A model generated the notes under the pieces. The model did no database searches, was not told where the DNA came from, and saw only the letters and a program-made list of their open reading frames with translations. The position numbers and the translations under genes are program-made. From assembly GCF_033807575.1 (NCBI RefSeq), contig NC_084718.1, positions 18,493,991-18,557,990 on the forward strand: DNA of 64,000 nucleotides. The letters run 5' to 3'. Shown here in pieces: positions 57,147-64,000 of this stretch (its first letter is position 1; each line of letters begins with the position of its first letter). Source of the stretch: Cydia pomonella. Taxonomy: Eukaryota > Arthropoda > Insecta > Lepidoptera > Tortricidae.

Positions 57147-60100
57147 ACAAGACATGTATAAGTGTAAGGTGTGTAATGTCTTGTCTTGTACTAATGACAC
57201 CTGAATGATCTATTGTACAGGCTGGCGTATCGGGTCTCCTTCGCGCAATCCGTGCGCGATCTACCGAGAAACTCAGGTCAATGCCTCACACACCCCGGCT
57301 CTAATTACTAAGACGTTATGACTTAGGTAACGCCGCAGACGAACCTGACACCGCTGTATCTTTCCGTTACTCTTTACGTGCACATAAAACTTTATATATC
57401 AAGTTTTTCTATCATATGCCCGTTTACATATCCCTGCTATAAAAGCGTCGTCAAGTAAGAACTTTTTTTAAACTTTCGAGCAGGTACGCTGCCCACAGGT
57501 AGTTTTTAACATATTCTATTGTAGTAAACCAATATATCCTTTACCCTACCTATTGTCCAATTCTACCAGACGACACTATGTCTGCCAGATGCTGCGACGT
57601 TCTTTTGTATATTGTAGGATTTTGAGCGTCGAGAAAAACTCGCAGGTTCTTAGAAATTCTCCGATTCGATACACCCGAATTATAGTCAGGATTTCTACCT
57701 GTTCAGGATACAAAAACGCGATTTCTTTGTTGAAATCTGTGAAGCGTACAGTACATTCGGTTAAAGTTTCGTAAGACTGTTGCGTATAAATGTCGGACTT
57801 CAATGTCGCGTAAGATGTCTTTTACGACTGGTAATTATCAACTTTTATTGTGTGAATAGTGTTTGTCGTTTCCGATCGCAAAGGACAGGAAGCTCTGCCT
57901 GTAAATGGCAACTATTGATGACATTCTTCGTTTCTTTCGACTTTCCATCCCTATTGTATAGTTTTTACATTATAGTTCTCGTCTTGTATTCTTCAAGACT
58001 AGTCATGTTGCTATCTTAGGATAAGTAATCAAGGCTACATTACATCATTGGATTGTGTTAATTCATATTTTATGCATGTTTATTTTCCTTGTTTGTATAG
58101 GTATTGCGTTTTTATCATAGTATTGTATTAATTATATTAGTATATACTTTATCGCCTTTCCTTTGAAATAAATTGTAAACACTTGCGTAGATATCTTACA
58201 CTATTAATACGACCAGTATCAATGTGTGAATAACATGATTCCACGTTCCAGTAACAAGATTGTAACTAAATCTCCTCCCATGTCTAATACGTGTAAACAA
58301 GTATGAAACAGAATTAAGCTGTAGCCTAGTAAATAATGTAGCAATCTAGTCTGTGGCTCAGACGGCTCGGCGCGCGCGCAGAAATACACGACGCACTCAC
58401 CGTTGGCACCGCACCGCGACGCTAATCGCCAAATCTATGTCTCGTAATGCCAACGGTGAATTCGACCATAGTGAAGTCTAGAGGAGTAATGTAACTACGA
58501 AGGGCTGGCAGTTAAACGGCAAGGTAAGGCTTGCAACTTCCAAACACATATTCACCCTAACTGTCTAGAACTGAGAAGTTGAAACATAGATTTAGGCAGT
58601 TAATATGGTGTGATACGCACATCAAGGTGTCCACAAAGACGCGGGTGGCCCTTATGTGATTTCAACCCGCATTCCTATAAGATATTACGGAATAAGCTGT
58701 AGAAATGTTCCAAAACTGCGGCCGACTAATCAAAAACACCTCTGGTAACTGTAACAGATCAATTGAAGACAATTCGATGTCTGCACTGCATAAAATTATC
58801 GCACATATTTACTCATATGCACCAATATCATATTGTATAGTTAACATAAATTGTTGACCGGTAGTGTTAGCCAAGAGACGATTTGACAATGCTTTAATGT
58901 TTGCTCGTACTGAGCACGAGAATGCTTATAGTTTTACGTAGATAAATCACTTATTTTATGAAATTAATAGATTTGTCATGCACTAAAGTAATACTTAGTG
59001 AAATTTGTCTCATTTCACTCTGGCTTGTCTGCCCCGCCGTGTCTCACCGCTAAATCTAAAGCTGCCTGTGTGAAAGTTATTTAGTGCATTACTCAGGGCA
59101 CGAATAACACTTATTAATCTCATTATACTCATTGTATTGATAATACCGCTATGAAAAGCGAAAGCCGTCTTTTCGCTCGACCCAACAATTTCTTGTGGAA
59201 GTTGGCAATAAAATATAGTAGAAGTTTTATGGAGTATAAATAAGCCATCGCAGAAACAGGCTTTAAAATAGGATTTATTTACGTTAAACTCATTTTGACT
59301 CTACATGTTAGTTAGGCTTGTTTAGATCGTTCTAAGTATGCTTCAATGTAAGAAATTTGTACCGCGCTGATGATAAACAATAACATATTAAAAAAAAACA
59401 ATACTCAGGATGCGAAACAGGAACAGGTAATCGGCAGAAACTCAACGGATGAACGCAGAATCTAGAACAGGATGGCCGTATGTAACTAAGTACCCCCATC
59501 CTGGGTCTCTGCTCAACTCCACGTGTTTTATTGATGGTTTGCAACATCGCCAATGTTGTACTTTTGAATTGTATGATTCCATGTTCCTCATCTCATTCTC
59601 ACTTTTCCCTAGTCGTATCCGATAGCCAAGAAAAAAATACGTTTGACGCCGGCAGCTATTGATGTTACCAGCGTCTGACAGCGGTAATTCGTTCAAAACT
59701 TTTTGCAAACCTTTTATCCAATATTTAAGATTATCGATGACAGTCGCCGTTACTTTACGGAGCCTTATCGATGTCATGTCTAGCTTAATAAAAACTTCTA
59801 GAACACCACCCCGTGAACTAGGTACTTACATCGAGTTCTAATTCGACTCGCGGTTCGTCGGAACGTCGGAAGTCGTGCCGTTTATTCAATCTGCATGACA
59901 TCATCCTCTCTCGAATCGACAACGAACGGGATCGCCGGACATCGGCGGAGATAACAGCGGGTGTCATTACATTCGCTTATCGGGCAAAAGCGAGACGAAC
60001 CGTACAATCCAGTACGTAAAAGAGATCGGCCATACCGCTGCTTAGATGTTTACCTGCAGCAATGAATGCCAAAAACGCAACGCACACGATACAACATATG

Positions 60101-60240
60101 TTGCGTCAAGATCCGGTATGGTCGGTTTTAACCGTGCGCTTCCCGATTAGGTACGCGGGCTTGTTAAGATGATATTGGACTACACTACGCTTGTTGGTGG
60201 TGGATAGATAGTAAATAAAATAGCCGTCAAACTGCTGATT
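57147..60240. other. Low-copy DNA, no gene
   Basis: A 9-bp inverted pair ACAAGACAT / ATGTCTTGT is at 57147-57186. GC-richer patches are at 58360-58440 and 59860-60130. The - strand frames at 59332-59777 overlap out of frame and show no domain. No exon is called. Confidence 0.4.
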
Positions 60241-61434
60241 CATAGTCCCTATTTTTATTTTTTTATATTTTATTATATTTATATAAGGATCTCGAGGTCA
60301 CCTTTTGCTGGCCACTCGAAAAGTGGAGCATCCCGCGCTTATGCAACCAATGGTCCATTTACCTAGTCCACCAGCTTACGGGGTTTCGGGTTTGGGCAGC
60401 AGGCGATGCGATAAGCCAGCCCAATAGTCATTGGTCAACCAGAAAATCATAGATGCTTTTGCTGCTGCATGGTTGTAATGCAATAGAAACAGAATATTAT
60501 TGAATTAATACTTTAGTTTAGACCATAAAACCGCCGTAAACATTTAGTATCAGCCACGTTTTTCAGCTTAGACAAAGTAGCACGAATGCTTGTTAAACCT
60601 AATGTCATTGGGATTAAAGAGCCTAAAGAGGGCAATGAGTACATTTTTAGATTATACTAGAACAATTAAGCAGATAATGTTAAATCACCGAACAAACATG
60701 AATGTAACACTAAACTATCGGTATTTATTTGGAATGCGATTTCGAGGGTAATGTTTTTTGATATTGAACACGTGTGGCTGCACCAATCGAATGCGTGCGA
60801 GTCGGTTTTATCAATGACATACGTTCATGGGATACTAACACAATACATTAAGATCTTATCCCTTTACAATAAGGTTACAATTTATCAATTATCTGTGTCT
60901 TTGATGGTACATGACGTAAGAGCGCACCGAAATGATCGACAGCCAAGTCAGTAGTAAACATGCGTGTGCGTTTTGTGCCATTCATAATCTTCGTTTACGC
61001 ATTTACGCCGTAAATCGACCAGTGTAGTTCTGGTCGCAAGCTTAACATAGTTTTTATAGAACTTCGGGTCTAGATATATTTGTCTTTAGCTCACAGATGA
61101 GTACAAACCGGTGTACGAATACGGGTTGTGCGCCATTCACAGTTGTGGCCGGAAACTGCGTTTGTGTGGGTAACTCTTTACACGGCTACACGTGTGTGGG
61201 GTGAAATTATGAAGTCATTTCTATACTAAATACCCGGTGCCAATACTCAATGTTTCAATGGTTTTGTAACTCTTCGGTGTTTAGTCTATCCTATTGTATT
61301 TCTTTATATGCTAAGAGGATGTTTTACATAATAGATAACCATCCGGTCGCTGTCTGCTTTGCGCTTTTCTGTTTTCACTTTTAATTACGTACCTACGAGT
61401 TTTACCAAAGAAGGATAATTAACTACTATTACTT
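60241..61434. other. No gene seen
   Basis: A T/A-rich run (60250-60285) precedes a GC-richer segment (60286-60420). This could be the junction of an unidentified retroelement, but no coding or partner copy is visible. The rest is low-copy. Confidence 0.4.
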
Positions 61435-61628
61435 ACAGACCAATCCTAGTTTTAGTAGAAATCTTATTCCAATATGATACTGACCTGTCAGTGTCAAAAG
61501 TGACGTTTTTGGTTGAAGGTTGACATATTGCGCATATCAGTAGGTCCTCTAAAGGAGATTGGAACCATCTCATATTGGAATGATGTTACATCAGTATGAC
61601 ATTACATTATATTGTTGGATTGGTCTGT
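61435..61628. mobile_element. 194-bp MITE, ACAGACCAATCC termini
   Basis: The outer TIRs ACAGACCAATCC and GGATTGGTCTGT are perfect over 12 bp. Inner inverted pair ATTCCAATATGA (61466-61477) and TCATATTGGAAT (61570-61581). The centre has GTCAAAAGTGACGTTTTTGG. Non-coding. Confidence 0.75.
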
Positions 61629-64000
61629 TTGTTGAAATTGTATAATATAGACTGATATTGAAATAAACCCTACGTTGAATTCATAATGCAACTGAATTCG
61701 TTGCCCCTGTAAATATATGATTGTCTGATGTTATCAAATCAAGCGCATCAGAAGTTTCTAAGTGTTCCAACTATATTAATTAACGGCAACTTTTATCAAT
61801 AATTAACTGCGTCTCATCAGAGCGATTAATCGATAAACCAATCACCAGGTTAATTTATGATGATTGTAAACTGTCGATTAAATATCGATAGAGCCTATCA
61901 CTAAATCTTATATTTGGGAACTAGAAGCTATTAAAAAAATCTTGTCGAAACTTGTCGTAGTAAGAGGTCACGAAGACACGATCTAATCGGATACTTAAAC
62001 TCGTTTGGGATAGTTGAAGCTGGAAGCTGAGCAGATACTTAATTACTAAGCGATCAACCAATTTGCCAACAAATTCTGTTCCACCGTCCATATTTAGCAG
62101 AATAATGATAACGAACATAGTATGAAAGGCTTCTTGTCCCCTTTTGTTTATGCAGAATCCAATAATGCTTTAAATTAAAATGGAAACACTACTTGCCGAA
62201 AGGTTTGTCATTAACCCGTTCAACTTACCTGCCTGTTTTTCTGTTAATGTCCTCGGCCTCGAAACAGTCTCCGGGGACAAGAAAGTTGGAGCCACCTTAA
62301 CTACCGGATGCGCTAACTGTCAACCGACCGCTCTTTACTCGATCTCTTACGGCCTGTCGATTTCCGTGTGAATTTTAAAAAGAGATTCAGAGCTAATTAA
62401 TCGATCCGATGTTTAGCGTCCCACGCTTTTTAATCATTGAATCTAAACAGCGAACGTTTTGATCGGTTTGATTTTAATCTCCTCGGAAATGAGTTATGTC
62501 GTGTCTGGTTGGTTTCCTATGCTGTTTGTTTGCTCTTCGGATTAATCAAACTTTCTATTTGATGAAAACTTTAAAATTACGCTCCAGATGACAGTTGACA
62601 AACCGTAATGAGCTATGCTATTCGGGATTATTTATTTTTGATATGTAGGTACTTCATTTTTGAATTAAGGTATATTACAATATTACTTCACAGCCGCCTT
62701 AGGATCGGTTGCACCCAAATGTATGTCACCTTGTCACCCTTAAAATGTTCTGTAAATTCATAATTGTATAGGAATTAGCTGAGTGACGTTGACCAGTCCG
62801 TCGATTGTGATTATGCAACTGGCTCTTAATCCAGTTGCATCATGGAAAAGTCCAGAGTTGCTCTCGGCTAATTAATTCTAGGACTTTGCTTAGTCGTTTT
62901 CAATGCTTAGTGGGCTTTGATGTTGTATCATTAGTGGAAACTTATGTGTTGTTTCTGTTACAGGTAAGCGCTAAAATCAGTTTCCGATTCCCAATGCATT
63001 AACCGCGTTGATTGGTATGATATTTATAGTTTATCTAGCATTACGTAGTTTAGAATGTACTTTATCATTTGTTAAAAGTAATTGTAAAATTAATCAGACA
63101 ACGCATTGCATTGCATCGTCGTTTTACCGACAACACAACATGTTTATAATGAAGTCTATCAGACTACTTATGTTTTATGTTGTGCAGGCGCACATATATA
63201 ATATATTAACCGAAAGCGGTTATTGGGGCCCCATTAACTGGCCGTCTAGATGCCGCGACCAGTTTGCCGCATCAATGGTGCGGCTCAATGAGCGCGGATT
63301 TGCATAAGCTGCGTGTCCACTCCATTCATTACTTTAATCATTATCTACTCGAGAACGTAGATTCGTGAGTCGCGGGGGGTTCTTCTGATTGAAATGTAGA
63401 TTTGCGTACGTATAAATTATCATAGTTATAGTCTGGACATCTGTCTATTCTCATACCCACTTTGCAATCCTGCGCCTAACTATTTAACTATGTCTGTTTA
63501 GCCCAACAGTCAACAAAAATTTTTGCTTGTTGTTGAATTTGCATTGGGTAGATCAGGCGGTTTTAAGAGTTTAAGTTTCTAAAGAACAGCTTGATTTTGC
63601 CTTTATAAATATAAGAATTATTAAGTCAATTCGCTGGTACTCGTCCGTACATGTATTGGCGCGGGCGAAACGTACGATAACTAAATACATAACATCATTC
63701 TGATGTCAGTGTACGTTCGAATTGGCCTGTCTGTATCTATTTTCGCTCAAGTCAGTAGTCCAGTTCCAGTGTCATAAAACTAAATCCATCCTACGGCCGA
63801 TCGTGGACTACATTCGCATGTTTTGCATTTGTCCCCTAATCGTTGTCTGTTTACACTGTTTAATGGTAAATTCTGATTTAAATGGATTATTTGTTGCGTC
63901 ATTTCGTCAGAAGACCTGCCTTGCAACGACAATTTCGTTCTAAATCTGGCATCGGAAATCCCAATGATACAAGTCGCCGTCCAGGTGTCTTGTCTCGATA
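61629..64000. other. Low-copy DNA with a candidate splice-like junction
   Basis: No gene is recognised. It contains the candidate recursive site at 62963/62964, listed separately, and a GC-richer ORF-poor island at about 63205-63320 that could be regulatory. Open frames at 62180-62371, 63008-63307 and 63722-63943 show no domain. Confidence 0.4.
62942..62969 (+). promoter_or_regulatory. Candidate recursive (ratchet) splice site
   Basis: TGTGTTGTTTCTGTTACAG ends at 62963 and is followed directly by GTAAGC, close to the known ratchet consensus (pyrimidine tract, N-CAG, GTAAGT). It is the best match of the three in the window. Sequence evidence only. Confidence 0.4.

Noticed and set aside
58165..58180. 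AATAAA-like words as gene 3' ends
   Set aside because: Such hexamers are frequent by chance at this base composition; only the one in the 49.6-kb repeat sits in a meaningful context.
59332..59777. Overlapping - strand frames of 73 and 111 codons
   Set aside because: Different frames, no motif, and no splice-site context that I could support.
62218..62240. Minus-strand CAG-GTAAGT junction near 62.23 kb
   Set aside because: On the - strand the bases before CAG are purine-rich (AAAAACAGG), so it cannot serve as an acceptor.

Overview
The window looks like nuclear DNA of an insect, most probably a moth or butterfly (Lepidoptera). The sequence is AT-rich, has no bacterial-style gene packing, and carries families I recognise from memory as lepidopteran: a tRNA-derived SINE with an AAATA-type tail at 15.4 kb, the element ending in AGGGTTCCG / AAGTGCGAGTCGGACTCG (at least five copies), and many short foldback MITEs. 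No family assignment here was checked by a search. I find no intact protein-coding gene, no rRNA and no CRISPR array. The open frames of 60-190 codons are chance frames or shadows of repeats. The only recognisable coding sequence is broken retrotransposon debris.

Layout. At 1-5.4 kb lie a low-copy stretch, a broken R1/jockey-like LINE tail (- strand), a 216-bp foldback, a hairpin MITE, a tRNA-like sequence at 4.6 kb and a compound palindromic element. At 5.4-10.1 kb the DNA is mostly low-copy, with an 80-bp tandem duplication. At 10.1-12.3 kb there is a dense nest: a hAT-type MITE with perfect 8-bp target duplication sits inside a TA-flanked MITE, and an empty-site copy lies 0.7 kb away. A SINE fragment, a 5'-truncated LINE and a (TA)n tract follow. 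At 12.3-26.4 kb low-copy DNA alternates with one full SINE, MITEs and two local duplications. At 26.4-29.2 kb is a 2.8-kb element with hAT-like termini and the 8-bp duplication GCTGCGCG, carrying a ruined RTE-type LINE. At 30-39.6 kb are repeats, a pair of inverted 205-bp elements and two related CR1/jockey-like LINE tails lying head to head. At 39.6-64 kb low-copy DNA holds scattered foldback MITEs.

On the + strand there are three strong zero-length-exon junctions (pyrimidine-rich tract, CAG, then GTATGT or GTAAGC) near 8.75, 46.37 and 62.96 kb. These resemble the recursive splice sites known from very long insect introns, and I see no equally good examples on the - strand. With GC-richer, ORF-free islands and no exons, this suggests, but does not prove, that the window lies inside a giant + strand intron or the regulatory desert of a gene outside it.

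Nothing here is a new gene system I can demonstrate. The most informative structures are the nested transposons with their empty sites, the multi-copy hairpin family and the candidate ratchet sites.
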